From Deminuibacter soli (GTDB lineage Bacteria; Bacteroidota; Bacteroidia; Chitinophagales; Chitinophagaceae): DNA of 64,000 nt. Both the position numbers and the translations under genes were made by a program. The notes under the pieces are model-generated. The model saw only the letters and a program-made list of their open reading frames with translations, was not told the DNA's origin and made no database searches. Positions within the stretch are counted from its first letter, which is position 1. Each line of letters begins with the position of its first letter. Below, one piece after another: positions 50,896 through 60,183 of the stretch. Location of the stretch: assembly GCF_003412455.1 (NCBI RefSeq), contig NZ_QTJU01000001.1, positions 1,384,021 through 1,448,020 of the forward strand, read 5' to 3'.

Positions 50896-53800
50896 TTAAG
50901 GCGTTTTTTTATCGTCATCGTCTTCTTCCCTGTCTTCCGTTTCCTGCAGCGCAGGGTCTTTGCTGCCGCGGCGAACGCGCACTACCGGGTTGTCGCGGGT
51001 GCCGGTAACGGTTAAGGGAATACCGATAATGCCGAAGGGCGGTAAACCCAGCCTGAATTTGAGGTTCAGCCTGCCGTCGAATGTGGTTTGGCCCTGTATT
51101 TTGGGCCTGAAGCCGGATACGCGCATTTTTACCGGCTCAATGTTAATCACATTGTTTTTGATGGTGGTTTTGATGTTCACCTTCGACAGATCGGGGTCGT
51201 TGATGCTGTTTTTGCCGGTGTTCTGGCTCACGGCTGAAAACAGTTTAAACCCGCGCATTTTTACTTTCTGCAAAGTTAAGGTGCCGCCGCCTTCCAGCGA
51301 AGGATAAACGGGCATCATATCGGCATTCAACCTGCCCTTTAACTGGTAGTCGATTGATACAATGCCTTCGGCCTTGGCTGCAGCCGGTGCCAGATCGTGA
51401 AACAGCGGTATGGTTTGATACGCTTTTTTTACATCGAAGTTCTGCGCATTCAGGTGGTAGTTGAACAGGGCTTTTACCGGTGTTACGCTGCTGTAGCTGC
51501 CATCCATGCTTACATGGCAGCCAATTAAATCAAACCCGGTTTGCTGCAGGTGTATGGCGGCGCTGTCGATACCAATGTTGCCGGTAACATTGCTTAACTG
51601 CAGGCCATTGTAGTCAACGGTGGTGGCATCTGCCGTAAATACCAGCGATACACCGGGCGGTACCAGTATCACACCCTTATTATTGCCGCCGGCCGGTTGG
51701 CTGCCCGATGTGGTGGCTGCGGTAGAAAAGGCCATCAGCTGATCAACCAGTATGTATTTGCTCTTTAAATCGAATTTGCCGATGAGTGTATTGTTCGGCT
51801 GCAACGCATAGTGTATGGCGTTTTGCAGGTAACCGTTCAGCGAAAAGGCCGATTTGCCATAACGTGCCGTAAACCGGTCAAACCACATTTTATCCTGGTC
51901 AAAACGGAATACTCCGTCTTCAATCAGCAGGGGCAGCGGCAGGTAATCTGAATGAATGCGCACCTGTTTTACACGCATGGTGCCTTTGTTAGACAATGCG
52001 TCGTAATTGCCCGACATGGCGTCGCTTTGCTGGCCTTTCAGCGAGAGGTCTGTTTTCAGCGTACCGCTTACATCCAGTCCTTTTACGCGAAATACCTGGT
52101 ATATCTTGCCAATATCAATTACACCTTTTGAAAACACATTGTACCGAAGATCGCTGAAGTTATGCAGGTCTGCTTTCAGCATAAAAGGCTGCCCTTCAAA
52201 ATTGAAGGAGATGGGCTGTACTGCTACATTCAGGCTTTTCAGCGAACTGCTGCTGCTGCGTATGTTGGCGCTTACCTGTATATCTGTTAGCGGGTGCGGG
52301 TAATACTTGGTTTGTACCCAGCCATCGTTGAGGCGGATGGCCGCATTGGTTACCGGGAATAGCTTTTTGGCGGCTATATAACTGCCTTTGGTTTGTATGT
52401 TGATATTGGTTTTGCCCTTCAGCTCCATGCTGTCCAGCGGGTAAAACTGTTTAATGGAAGCCAGGTCCAGCACGGCGTTCAGGTTGGCATCAACGGTATA
52501 ACCATTGTCGTTGCCCAGGTGTATAAATCCTTTTACATAGTTCTGCAGGGCAGTGGCATTAATGCTGTCAACCAGCAGGCGTGCGTGTTTGTAGTTATGA
52601 TCGTTGCATACGGCACGCAGGTTAAAGCCAATGTTTTCAACGGCACCGGGCAACGCGTTGTATTTTACATAACCGTTTTGCAGGGATGCGGTGAGGTTAA
52701 AATTGGGTATGCTGGTAATCACGGTGGCAGTATCCTGTTTGCGCAGGCCGCTTACCTGTATGCCTGTTTTGTATTGCCCGTTTACTGTGCCATTTACCTG
52801 CAGTTTGCCCTTGGTATCATAGGCAGCCAGGCCAAGTGCTTTGTCCCAGTTTTCCATATCCATCAGTGCATTAATATGGCCGGTTACAGAAGGTGTGGTC
52901 ATGCCTTTTATATGCAGTGCAGCATTGCAGAAATCTTTGCCGATGTTGAAATGCAGGGAATCGATATTCACCAGTAAGCTGTCTGGTGTAAGGGAGGGCA
53001 GTTTGCTGTTAAAATCCAGCAGCAGGTGATTGATGGGGATGGTTGATTTTTCGTAGGCGATAGATCCTTCGTTTACTTTCATGTTAAACGTGAGGTCAGG
53101 CATTTTTTGGGTAGAAGCTTCATAGGCACCAATCAGCGAGGCAACAATAGAAGCCTGCCCGCTCACCTCGGTATGCTGCAGCCAGGTGGCGTAAGCAGGT
53201 GGCAGCACGGTAAATACATCGAGCAGGCTGGCGTCTTTTGTTGTTAGCCGGAAGTCCATGTTGTACCCCTTGGGCAAAAACTCGAACCTGCCGTTGAATT
53301 GCAGTGGCAGCTGGTTTATTTTCAGGTCGTTTTTTTCGAACAATAAGGCCAGTGAGTTGGTGTTGATTTTTGTAACCAGGTCACCGTTTATTTTCTTTGA
53401 AAGAAAGTACGCTTCGTTATTAAAATACAAATCAAACGAGCCGATTTCTGCATGTGTATGCAGATCGAACACGGCTTTGCTTAAATCGCCGCTGCCCGAG
53501 TAACGCAGGTCCCTGGCATTAATAAGCAGGGGAAGCGATCGGTCGTTATACGTAAGGCTCGATTTGTCAATTTCTATATCTTCCAGCTGCAAGGCTGCAC
53601 CGCTGGTATCAGCAACGGCTGCTTTGGTGCTATCGGTTTTCTTTGATACGTATACATTGTAGTTTGCTTCACCCTTTTCGCTTACCTGTATGTTAATGTA
53701 GCCTTCGGTTAAAAATATCTTGTTGATGCTGATGGTATGCGAGAATACGGTTTTAAGGTTCAGACCAAGCCCCAGTTCTTTACCTGCAAGCAGGGTATCA

Positions 53801-54060
53801 TTCTGGTAAGGTGCAGAACCTTTCAGTGAAAAATCGTACAGTGTTAAGGTAAGTGAAGGAAAGTGGCGAAAGAAGGACAGCCGCGCTTTGGAGAAGTTCA
53901 CCTGCCCGTTGATTGAGTTGTTGGTCCATTGTTTTATTTTGCCTGCTACTGTATCCGGGAACAGGTATGGCAGCAGAAACAGCAAGGCAACAACGGATGC
54001 AATAGTGATAGTAACTATTTTGGCGCTTCGTAGGGCGATTCTTTTTACGGACCACTTCAT
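50896..54060 (-). CDS. AsmA-family protein
   Basis: This 1054-residue protein has one N-terminal membrane helix (IVTITIASVVALLFLLPYLF, about 14-33) and a very long beta-rich periplasmic part. The start has the AsmA pattern (NNSINGQVNFSKARLSFFRHFPSLTLTLYDFSLKG). The end has the AsmA C-terminal pattern (NIEPVKMRVSGFRPKIQGQTTFDGRLNLKFRLGLPPFGIIGIPLTVTGTRDNPVVRV) and an acidic Asp/Glu/Lys tail. AsmA-like proteins are bridge-type lipid carriers between inner and outer membrane. It is a single gene; the LOG gene lies 79 bases upstream in the same orientation. Confidence 0.93.
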   Translation of the reverse strand: MKWSVKRIALRSAKIVTITIASVVALLFLLPYLFPDTVAGKIKQWTNNSINGQVNFSKARLSFFRHFPSLTLTLYDFSLKGSAPYQNDTLLAGKELGLGLNLKTVFSHTISINKIFLTEGYINIQVSEKGEANYNVYVSKKTDSTKAAVADTSGAALQLEDIEIDKSSLTYNDRSLPLLINARDLRYSGSGDLSKAVFDLHTHAEIGSFDLYFNNEAYFLSKKINGDLVTKINTNSLALLFEKNDLKINQLPLQFNGRFEFLPKGYNMDFRLTTKDASLLDVFTVLPPAYATWLQHTEVSGQASIVASLIGAYEASTQKMPDLTFNMKVNEGSIAYEKSTIPINHLLLDFNSKLPSLTPDSLLVNIDSLHFNIGKDFCNAALHIKGMTTPSVTGHINALMDMENWDKALGLAAYDTKGKLQVNGTVNGQYKTGIQVSGLRKQDTATVITSIPNFNLTASLQNGYVKYNALPGAVENIGFNLRAVCNDHNYKHARLLVDSINATALQNYVKGFIHLGNDNGYTVDANLNAVLDLASIKQFYPLDSMELKGKTNINIQTKGSYIAAKKLFPVTNAAIRLNDGWVQTKYYPHPLTDIQVSANIRSSSSSLKSLNVAVQPISFNFEGQPFMLKADLHNFSDLRYNVFSKGVIDIGKIYQVFRVKGLDVSGTLKTDLSLKGQQSDAMSGNYDALSNKGTMRVKQVRIHSDYLPLPLLIEDGVFRFDQDKMWFDRFTARYGKSAFSLNGYLQNAIHYALQPNNTLIGKFDLKSKYILVDQLMAFSTAATTSGSQPAGGNNKGVILVPPGVSLVFTADATTVDYNGLQLSNVTGNIGIDSAAIHLQQTGFDLIGCHVSMDGSYSSVTPVKALFNYHLNAQNFDVKKAYQTIPLFHDLAPAAAKAEGIVSIDYQLKGRLNADMMPVYPSLEGGGTLTLQKVKMRGFKLFSAVSQNTGKNSINDPDLSKVNIKTTIKNNVINIEPVKMRVSGFRPKIQGQTTFDGRLNLKFRLGLPPFGIIGIPLTVTGTRDNPVVRVRRGSKDPALQETEDREEDDDDKKTP

Positions 54061-54139
54061 ATACTAGAAAAATACGTCAAAAACGGGAGAAAAAGCAAGT
54101 TCATTTTCATCAGGCGCTGCCCTGGCAAGGGCCGGATGG

Positions 54140-54910
54140 CTATCGCTGCGAAAGGGATTCTTTGGGTACCTGCTTCTTTTCAAACAACCACCAGAAACGT
54201 CTCCTGGGTTTTATTTTATAATTGCCCGATACATATTTGCTGATGTGTGCAATGGCTTCATCCGCATCATCGGTCAGCAGTACCAGCTGCATATCGGCCG
54301 GCGCTATGGTACCTTTCTCGGCCATCACCTGCATGTAGTTCATCAGGGGCTGGTAGTATTCCTTGCCAAACAGCACTATCGGGAAACCGCTGATGGTTTT
54401 GGTTTGCACCAGGGTAAGTGTTTCAAAAAACTCGTCCATGGTACCAAAGCCGCCGGGCATAATGATAAAGGCGTAGGAGTATTTTACCAGCAACACCTTG
54501 CGTACAAAGAAGAATTTGATGTTGATGCTTTTGTGCAGGTAGGGGTTGGCATGCTGCTCGTGCGGCAGTATAATGTTTACGCCAATGCTGGTGCCATTGT
54601 TTTCAAAAGCGCCTTTGTTGGCTGCTTCCATAATACCGGGCCCGCCACCTGTCATGGTAGTGAAACCTGTTTCTGCAATGCGTTTGCCCATTTCAACAGC
54701 AGCTTCGTAATAGGGCTGCCCGGGCTTAAACCGTGCAGATCCGAATACGGTAATGCAGGGGCCTACAAAGTGCAGGGTTCTGAACCCTTTAATAAACTGT
54801 ACAAACACCTGCCAGGCAAAACCCAGTTCAAATACACGTGGTCTTGCACCTTCGAGGTATACCTCGGTTTCGGCGGGAATAATGCGGGGTGAGCGGATCT
54901 GCTTTTCCAT
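54140..54910 (-). CDS. LOG-family protein (TIGR00730 type)
   Basis: This 256-residue Rossmann-fold protein has the two LOG signatures, TTMTGGGPGIMEAANKGAF and IIMPGGFGTMDEFFETLTLVQT. LOG proteins hydrolyse nucleoside monophosphates such as cytokinin riboside 5'-phosphate to base and ribose phosphate, and are often mislabelled lysine decarboxylases. The N-terminal 50 residues (EVYLEGARPRVFELGFAWQVFVQFIKGFR) mark the longer subgroup. It is divergent from xthA with 59 bases between the starts. Confidence 0.94.
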   Translation of the reverse strand: MEKQIRSPRIIPAETEVYLEGARPRVFELGFAWQVFVQFIKGFRTLHFVGPCITVFGSARFKPGQPYYEAAVEMGKRIAETGFTTMTGGGPGIMEAANKGAFENNGTSIGVNIILPHEQHANPYLHKSINIKFFFVRKVLLVKYSYAFIIMPGGFGTMDEFFETLTLVQTKTISGFPIVLFGKEYYQPLMNYMQVMAEKGTIAPADMQLVLLTDDADEAIAHISKYVSGNYKIKPRRRFWWLFEKKQVPKESLSQR

Positions 54911-54969
54911 AATAAAAGCGCAAGGTATGTAGAAGTGTTTGCATTACTTTGCAGATACAATATTTTAAT

Positions 54970-55737
54970 ATGCGTGTTATTTCTTATAATGTAAACGGCA
55001 TACGAAGCGCTATTACCAAGGGTTTTACCGAATGGCTGCAAACAGATCCTGCAGATGTCATCTGCCTGCAGGAAACCAAGGCACACAAAGAGAATGTAAA
55101 CTATGCAGCGATAGAAGCACTGGGCTACCACACGTACTGGTTTTCGGCCGAGAAAAAGGGCTACAGCGGCGTGGCGGTGTTTACAAAAATAGAACCTACC
55201 GCCAGTTTCTTTGGCAACGGCATTATGCAGAGCGACGCGGAGGGCCGTGTAATACGACTTGATTTTGGTGATATCACACTGGTGAACGCCTACTTCCCCT
55301 CCGGCACTACCGGCGATATCCGCCAAACATACAAATACCAGTGGCTCGATGAGTTCCAGGTATACCTCGAAACCCTGCGTGAAACACGTCCCAAACTCAT
55401 CATTTGCGGCGATTACAATATTGCGCACAGGGAAATAGATATCCATGATCCCAAAGGCAACAAAAATTCATCGGGCTTTTTGCCTGAAGAAAGGGCCTGG
55501 ATGGATCAGTTCCTGGCCAGGGGTTATGTAGATACCCTGCGTCATTTTCATCCCGATGAAAAAGGCATGTACTCCTGGTGGAGCCAGCGTTTCCCTTCCG
55601 TAAGACTGCAGAACAAAGGCTGGCGCATCGATTACATCACAGTAACCGAACCCCTGCGCAGCGCCCTCAAAGACGCCCGCATTTACCCCGATGTAAAACA
55701 CAGTGATCATTGCCCCATTTACGTGGAACTTGCGTAA
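54970..55737 (+). CDS. xthA: exodeoxyribonuclease III / AP endonuclease
   Basis: This enzyme cleaves DNA at abasic sites and removes blocked 3' ends in base-excision repair. The 255-residue protein has the exonuclease/endonuclease/phosphatase motifs: ISYNVNGIRSA, ICLQETKAH (metal-binding Glu), GDYNIAHREIDIHDPKGNKNSSGF, WWSQRFPSVRLQNKGWRIDYI and KHSDHCPIYVEL (catalytic Asp-His). The ATG at 54970 was chosen, because the TTG at 54949 adds seven residues not usual in the family. Confidence 0.96.
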   Translation: MRVISYNVNGIRSAITKGFTEWLQTDPADVICLQETKAHKENVNYAAIEALGYHTYWFSAEKKGYSGVAVFTKIEPTASFFGNGIMQSDAEGRVIRLDFGDITLVNAYFPSGTTGDIRQTYKYQWLDEFQVYLETLRETRPKLIICGDYNIAHREIDIHDPKGNKNSSGFLPEERAWMDQFLARGYVDTLRHFHPDEKGMYSWWSQRFPSVRLQNKGWRIDYITVTEPLRSALKDARIYPDVKHSDHCPIYVELA

Positions 55738-55759
55738 TAAATGCAATACGTTGCGGGTG

Positions 55760-55845
55760 AATTGTTCAATGGTTTAATTGTTCGATGGTTGTAAAGCCAT
55801 CAAACCATAAAGCCATCAAACCATAGAATTATCAATCCATCTTAC
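55760..55845. repeat. ATGG/CCAT intergenic repeat with 16-bp tandem duplication
   Basis: AAAGCCATCAAACCAT occurs twice in perfect tandem (55793-55808 and 55809-55824). It is preceded by the complementary units AATGGTTTAATTG and GATGGTTG, so the transcript can fold back. It is related to the repeat near 46500. Confidence 0.6.
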
Positions 55846-55849
55846 GATC

Positions 55850-56155
55850 ATGTTCATCTATAACATTACTACCAAAGTAGATACTGCCATTCACGATGCC
55901 TGGCTGCAGTGGATGCTCGATGTGCATATACCCGAAGTGCTGGGTACAGGCTGTTTTGAGAAACACCAGCTGGTGCGCATCCGCGAAATCGATGATTCTG
56001 ACGGGCCAACCTACGCCATCCAGTACTATGCGGCCGGGAAAGCCCTGTATAACCGTTATATACAGCAGTACGCGCCGGCCCTGCAGCTGGAAGTGCGCAA
56101 GACCTGGGGCGACAGCATTGTGTCGTTTAACTCGTTAATGGAGGTTGTGAATTGA
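55850..56155 (+). CDS. DUF4286 family protein
   Basis: This 101-residue cytoplasmic protein has the DUF4286 pattern: MFIYNITTKVDTAIHDAWLQWMLDVHIPEVLGTGCFEKHQLVRI, then TYAIQYYAAGKALYNRYIQQYAPALQLEV, as in a small ferredoxin-like (dimeric alpha/beta barrel) fold. The function is unknown. It is preceded by the ATGG repeat and followed by a region with strong alternative hairpins. Confidence 0.93.
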   Translation: MFIYNITTKVDTAIHDAWLQWMLDVHIPEVLGTGCFEKHQLVRIREIDDSDGPTYAIQYYAAGKALYNRYIQQYAPALQLEVRKTWGDSIVSFNSLMEVVN

Positions 56156-56223
56156 TTGTGGAAATCTATAAATAGCTGTTCCGGGAATCGGGAAACTATT
56201 GTATATTTCTTTTAAAGCCGCTA

Positions 56224-56303
56224 CAGCACTGCGTTTCAGCAGTTTTCGCGTGAAACGTAGTGCTGGCAAGGGTTTCACGCGATGGATGTGAAAAATCACA
56301 TCC
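56224..56303 (+). other. three hairpins, two mutually exclusive, upstream of the HU promoter
   Basis: Hairpin A pairs 56224-56238 with 56251-56265 (15 pairs including one G-U). Hairpin B pairs CGCGTGAAAC (56247-56256) with GTTTCACGCG (56272-56281). A and B both need 56251-56256, so only one can form at a time. Hairpin C pairs GGATGTGA (56284-56291) with TCACATCC (56296-56303) around AAAA. No T-run follows. A weak -7-like TATATTTC lies at 56202-56209. This could be a structured RNA or a palindromic repeat element; I do not recognise it. Confidence 0.5.
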
Positions 56304-56388
56304 GCTGTTAACATGACGCAAACGGCTATAATGCAGAACAGTCGCGGTCTTCAGCAAATGTTAAATCAATGAAATTGCGGTAAAAATA

Positions 56389-56419
56389 TTTGGCCGGTGT
56401 AGAAAAGCGAATAAATTTG
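56389..56419 (+). promoter_or_regulatory. Bacteroidota promoter of the HU gene
   Basis: TTTG at 56389-56392, 19 bases, then TAAATTTG at 56412-56419: a perfect match to TTTG-N19-TAnnTTTG, about 30 bases before the HU start codon. Confidence 0.8.
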
Positions 56420-56450
56420 TTTCACTTAATCACAAGCTAAATAAAATACT

Positions 56451-56720
56451 ATGAACAAAGCTGAATTGGTTGCGAAACTTGCCGAAGACGCTGGCATAAC
56501 CAAAACTCAGGCTAACGCTACCCTGGATTCTTTCGTGGAAGCAGTTACCAAAACCTTAAAAGGCAATGGTAAAGTTACGCTGGTTGGTTTCGGTACTTTC
56601 TCTGTATCTAAACGTGCTGCCCGCACCGGCCGCAACCCTCAAACAGGCGAAGTGATCAAAATTAAAGCGAAGAAAGTAGCACGCTTTAAAGCTGGTAAAG
56701 AACTGTCTGCCAAATTATAA
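56451..56720 (+). CDS. HU-type DNA-binding protein
   Basis: This 89-residue histone-like protein bends and compacts DNA as a dimer. It has the normal HU length and pattern: [67 protein letters not shown] (arms with the intercalating Pro in RNPQTG) and a basic C-terminus. It has its own consensus promoter and is followed by a terminator-like hairpin and the bTHX gene. Codon use fits high expression. Confidence 0.97.
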   Translation: MNKAELVAKLAEDAGITKTQANATLDSFVEAVTKTLKGNGKVTLVGFGTFSVSKRAARTGRNPQTGEVIKIKAKKVARFKAGKELSAKL

Positions 56721-56738
56721 TGGTTTTCGAACCAGCCA

Positions 56739-56773
56739 AAAAAAGCAGAAGAACCAGGTTCTTCTGCTTTTTA
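56739..56773 (+). terminator. terminator between HU and bTHX genes
   Basis: AAAAAGCAGAAGAACC (56740-56755) pairs with GGTTCTTCTGCTTTTT (56757-56772) around one base, ending in a T-run, about 20 bases after the HU stop codon. Confidence 0.88.
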
Positions 56774-56848
56774 TTGCCCGTACTTTGCCGGGAATTCTGC
56801 ATTTTTGCAGCCTGTAATGAAAATTTTCAACAAGTAAACATTTTTACA

Positions 56849-56974
56849 ATGGGCAGAGGTGATAAAAAAACCAAAAAAGGCAAGATTTTTAAAGGTTCTT
56901 ACGGTAAAAGCCGTTCAGCACGTCCTGACAGCTCCAGTGCTAAAAGAGCAGCTGCTGCAAAAAAATCTGCTTAA
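56849..56974 (+). CDS. 30S ribosomal protein bTHX
   Basis: This very basic 41-residue protein starts MGRGDKKTKKGKIFKGSYGK and continues SRPD-like (SARPDSSSAKRAAAAKKSA). GRGDKKTKKGKIFKGSYG is the bTHX signature of Bacteroidota, a small protein that sits at the head of the 30S subunit. The true start is the ATG at 56849; the longer frame from 56720 runs through the HU terminator. Confidence 0.93.
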   Translation: MGRGDKKTKKGKIFKGSYGKSRSARPDSSSAKRAAAAKKSA

Positions 56975-57041
56975 GTTGATCGGTTGAAAGGTTGCTGGTA
57001 TCATCGCCATCAGCCTTTCAACGAAATCAACACCTGCACTG

Positions 57042-57686
57042 TTACGGCGCCAGGCGCTCTATTTTCCATCCTGCTCCTTCACGGGTATACAACAGCCTGT
57101 CGTGCAAACGGCTGCTTCTTCCCTGCCAGAATTCCACTTTCTGTGGTTGTACCACATAGCCGCCCCAATGCGGCGGTCGGCCCACATCGTTCCCGAATGA
57201 ATTGGTATAATGTTCTGTATTTGTTTCCAGCAATTCCCTGCTGGTAATTACCTGGCTCTGCGGCGATGCCCAGGCACCTATCCTGCTGCCCAGCGGGCGC
57301 GAGAGAAAATAGGCATCACTGTCTGCTTCACTGGTTTTGGTCACCGTGCCTTCAATACGCACCTGGCGCTCCAGTTCTTTCCAGAAAAATACCAGCGCAG
57401 CATGGCCGTTCTCTGCCAGCTGTCGGCCTTTATCACTTTGGTAATTGGTAAAAAATACAAAGCCCCGCTCGTCAAATGTTTTCAGTAATACAATTCTTGC
57501 CGAGGGAATGCCTTCTTTGTTCACAGTAGCCAGCGTCATAGCGTTTACTTCATCAATTTCGCTGTGTGTGGCGTCGTTCCACCAGCGGCTAAACTGGGCA
57601 ATGGGGTCTGGTGCCAGGTCTGTTTCGTCGAGTGTGCGTAACTTGTAATCCTTCCTGATCGCTGCTATGGCCGGTTGTATAGACAT
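57042..57686 (-). CDS. pdxH: pyridoxamine/pyridoxine 5'-phosphate oxidase
   Basis: This FMN enzyme makes pyridoxal 5'-phosphate. The 214-residue protein has the FMN-binding motifs [27 protein letters not shown] and [17 protein letters not shown]. The C-terminal PNPOx domain has [30 protein letters not shown]. The ATG at 57684-57686 ([14 protein letters not shown]) was chosen; the frame is open 12 codons upstream. The YIP1 gene lies upstream in the same orientation. Confidence 0.96.
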   Translation of the reverse strand: MSIQPAIAAIRKDYKLRTLDETDLAPDPIAQFSRWWNDATHSEIDEVNAMTLATVNKEGIPSARIVLLKTFDERGFVFFTNYQSDKGRQLAENGHAALVFFWKELERQVRIEGTVTKTSEADSDAYFLSRPLGSRIGAWASPQSQVITSRELLETNTEHYTNSFGNDVGRPPHWGGYVVQPQKVEFWQGRSSRLHDRLLYTREGAGWKIERLAP

Positions 57687-57727
57687 GATGCGGTGTTTAG
57701 AATGGCGTGAATAATACCGCAAAGGTA

Positions 57728-58339
57728 TTACAAACCATAATAACCAAAACCGCCGTACGCCAGTCCGAAAAAGGGGCGCAGTATAATGCTTACGATAATG
57801 CCTGTCAGCAAAAAAATCACGACCATCACCAGGAATATCACGGCGAGGTATACCACCTTCTTATCGTCTGGTGTGCGTTTAATGGGAGACAAGCCGATAT
57901 ACCATACATAAGCTGTGTAACACAAACCAGCAAGTGAAATTAAGCCCGCAATGGCCGGTATTACCGAAAAAACACGTGCTACCAGCAGGGGCGTGCAGCC
58001 ATAAGCCACCAGCTGCAGCGAACGGCCCAGGTGTTTTTCCGAATCGAACGAAGGCGCCAGTGCATCTACCACATTGGCCGAAATATACACGCCCAGCACA
58101 GATACCAGCAGGTGCAGCACGCCGTTAAACAGCCCGGCCTCAATGCTGGCAAACCGCACACCCATTACCGGTATGCCTACAAAACCAAAGCCTACAAAGG
58201 CGGCAATGGCAATTACTATGGCCAGCGGTATTACATAACCGCGCATAATCATCGCGGCATTGGGCTGTTCTGCTTCAATGGCCAGCCATTCGGTCCTGGG
58301 GTTGAGCAATATGTTTTTTACACGGTCAACGATGTTCAT
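57728..58339 (-). CDS. YIP1-family membrane protein
   Basis: This 203-residue inner-membrane protein begins [24 protein letters not shown], the typical soluble lead-in of bacterial YIP1 proteins. It has about five membrane helices (for example [19 protein letters not shown] and [21 protein letters not shown]). The middle motif [24 protein letters not shown] is conserved in the family. The role is unknown. It is 41 bases upstream of pdxH and downstream of pyrH, separated from pyrH by a terminator. Confidence 0.92.
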   Translation of the reverse strand: MNIVDRVKNILLNPRTEWLAIEAEQPNAAMIMRGYVIPLAIVIAIAAFVGFGFVGIPVMGVRFASIEAGLFNGVLHLLVSVLGVYISANVVDALAPSFDSEKHLGRSLQLVAYGCTPLLVARVFSVIPAIAGLISLAGLCYTAYVWYIGLSPIKRTPDDKKVVYLAVIFLVMVVIFLLTGIIVSIILRPFFGLAYGGFGYYGL

Positions 58340-58396
58340 GCGGTAAGCTTTTTAAATGAAATTTACTCATTGCAGCGCGTAAATACAAACACAAAA

Positions 58397-58423
58397 AAGC
58401 CCGTACAGTTGCTGTACAGGCTT
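58397..58423. terminator. terminator after pyrH
   Basis: AAGCCcGTACAG pairs with CTGTACaGGCTT around TTG with one mismatch (about 58397-58423). On the minus strand it lies just after the pyrH stop codon, and poly-T (AAAAAA on plus) follows. Confidence 0.75.
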
Positions 58424-58447
58424 CTTATGGTATAAATAGGGTTCAAT

Positions 58448-59167
58448 TTAGCTTACCAGTGTGCCAACGCCTTTGCCTTCTACCACCTGCAGCAGGTTGC
58501 CGGGTTTGTTCATGTCGAATACAATAATCGGCAGTTTGTTTTCCATGCAAAGTGTGAAAGCCGTCATGTCCATTACTTTCAGGTTTTTGCTGATGCATTC
58601 CTGGAAGGTAATGTTGTCGTAACGTGTGGCAGTGGGATCTTTCTCGGGATCGGCTGTGTAAATGCCATCTACGCGGGTGCCTTTCAGAATAACGTCGGCC
58701 TTCATTTCAATGGCACGCAGTGAGCCTGCCGTATCAGTTGTAAAGTAGGGGTTGCCGGTGCCACCGCCAAATATTACCACGCGGCCTTTTTCCAGGTGGC
58801 GCATGGCTTTTCTGCGGATATATGGTTCAGCGATCTGTTCCATTTTAATAGCGCTCTGTAAACGGGTGTACACGCCTATTTTTTCCAGCATCGCCTGCAT
58901 GGCCATGCCATTGATCATGGTTGCCAGCATACCCATGTAATCACCGTGTGCACGTTCAATACCGCTCTCTGCTTCGTTCATACCACGGTAAATATTGCCG
59001 CCGCCAATTACAATGGCTACCTGAACACCCAGATCGGTTACCGTTTTAATGTCGTTGGCATACTGCTCAATCACTCTCGGATCAAATGGGTCAACACCGT
59101 TTTTACTTTCACCAATCAATGCCTCGCCGGATAATTTTAATAGAATACGTTTGTACTTAGGGAGCAT
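58448..59167 (-). CDS. pyrH: UMP kinase
   Basis: PyrH phosphorylates UMP to UDP in pyrimidine synthesis as a hexamer. The 239-residue protein has [65 protein letters not shown] and [14 protein letters not shown], all diagnostic for bacterial UMP kinases of the amino-acid-kinase fold. The length is standard. It is followed by a terminator. The frr gene often found beside pyrH is not adjacent here. Confidence 0.97.
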   Translation of the reverse strand: MLPKYKRILLKLSGEALIGESKNGVDPFDPRVIEQYANDIKTVTDLGVQVAIVIGGGNIYRGMNEAESGIERAHGDYMGMLATMINGMAMQAMLEKIGVYTRLQSAIKMEQIAEPYIRRKAMRHLEKGRVVIFGGGTGNPYFTTDTAGSLRAIEMKADVILKGTRVDGIYTADPEKDPTATRYDNITFQECISKNLKVMDMTAFTLCMENKLPIIVFDMNKPGNLLQVVEGKGVGTLVS

Positions 59168-59308
59168 GCCTCAATTTTTTATGAACGAATCGGCTGCAAA
59201 GAACCTGAATTTTTGGGCAATTGCCAAGAGGTATTTTCCCCCGCCTTTACCTGCCACACAGGCTGCAAACACTGCTGCCACTACAATGCAACCGGGTGTT
59301 TGCGCACA

Positions 59309-60046
59309 TCAGAACAAGTTGAAATGGGTGTTTACAATAACACCGCTGTTGTACTGAAATGCGTTTTTACCATCTATTTCCCTCGACAGCTGCACAATCT
59401 GGTTCAGGAACCCTGCTTCAATCCTGATATTGTTGTTGAACTTATAACCCATTAGTATGCCAAGCCTGTTCTGGTCAAACACATTTTCACCTAAATTTTT
59501 TCCGAAGCCAATGAACAGTTCATCATACAACGCTGCAAACAGGTGTTTGTTCAGCGGTACATCCAGCCGAGGCATGTAACGGATGCGGTTTAGGTAGGTA
59601 TACGTATCGGGTTGGTGCGCCTCCAGGCTATTGTACTTCGCCAGCCAGCGTTGCTCCAGCCTGAAGCGGTGGCTCAGCGATGCCTTGCCCACTGTGCTGT
59701 TTACCACTACCTGCTCATAAATCCTGCGCTCGCCAAACGAGCGGGGCACTGCCGACAGCTGGTGTTCGCTGTAAGGGAAGGTCACTATCCAGCCATAACC
59801 CGCATGCAGGGTTACCTGCGGATGTATTTTATAATTGAGGCCAATACGCAGCAGGCTTTGCTGCCAGTCGGTAACAATGTTGTCACGCCGCCACTGGTAC
59901 TCAATATGGCCGCTGAGTTTAGAAGTAATACGCGGGGTAATGGTGGTGGTAAACCAGCCAATGTCGTTGTGGTCGCTTACACGCGTTTGCGCATAAGGCA
60001 ATAGGGTGGCCATACAGGCTGCCACCGCAAGTAGCACTTGTTTCAT
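59309..60046 (-). CDS. DUF2490 outer-membrane protein
   Basis: This 245-residue protein has a signal peptide (MKQVLLAVAACMATLLPYAQ) and alternating beta strands of a small outer-membrane barrel (HIEYQWRRDNIVTDWQQSLLRIGLNYKIHPQVTLHAGYGW, FRLEQRW, YLNRIRYMPRLDVPL). It ends in an aromatic C-terminus (THFNLF). The pattern FRLEQRW/RYRxR is typical of DUF2490. The function is unknown. It is divergent from kynA. Confidence 0.9.
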   Translation of the reverse strand: MKQVLLAVAACMATLLPYAQTRVSDHNDIGWFTTTITPRITSKLSGHIEYQWRRDNIVTDWQQSLLRIGLNYKIHPQVTLHAGYGWIVTFPYSEHQLSAVPRSFGERRIYEQVVVNSTVGKASLSHRFRLEQRWLAKYNSLEAHQPDTYTYLNRIRYMPRLDVPLNKHLFAALYDELFIGFGKNLGENVFDQNRLGILMGYKFNNNIRIEAGFLNQIVQLSREIDGKNAFQYNSGVIVNTHFNLF

Positions 60047-60183
60047 GAATAGTAGTAGTTATAAATTGTCCAAACACACCGGCAGCAGCGGTCCAATGCT
60101 GTGCCGCATAGGCCAAAGATAGTGTCGCGCCATTAAAATACTGCCAAACAAATTGTTTCTTTGCCGCTTTAAACAACTGTTAT

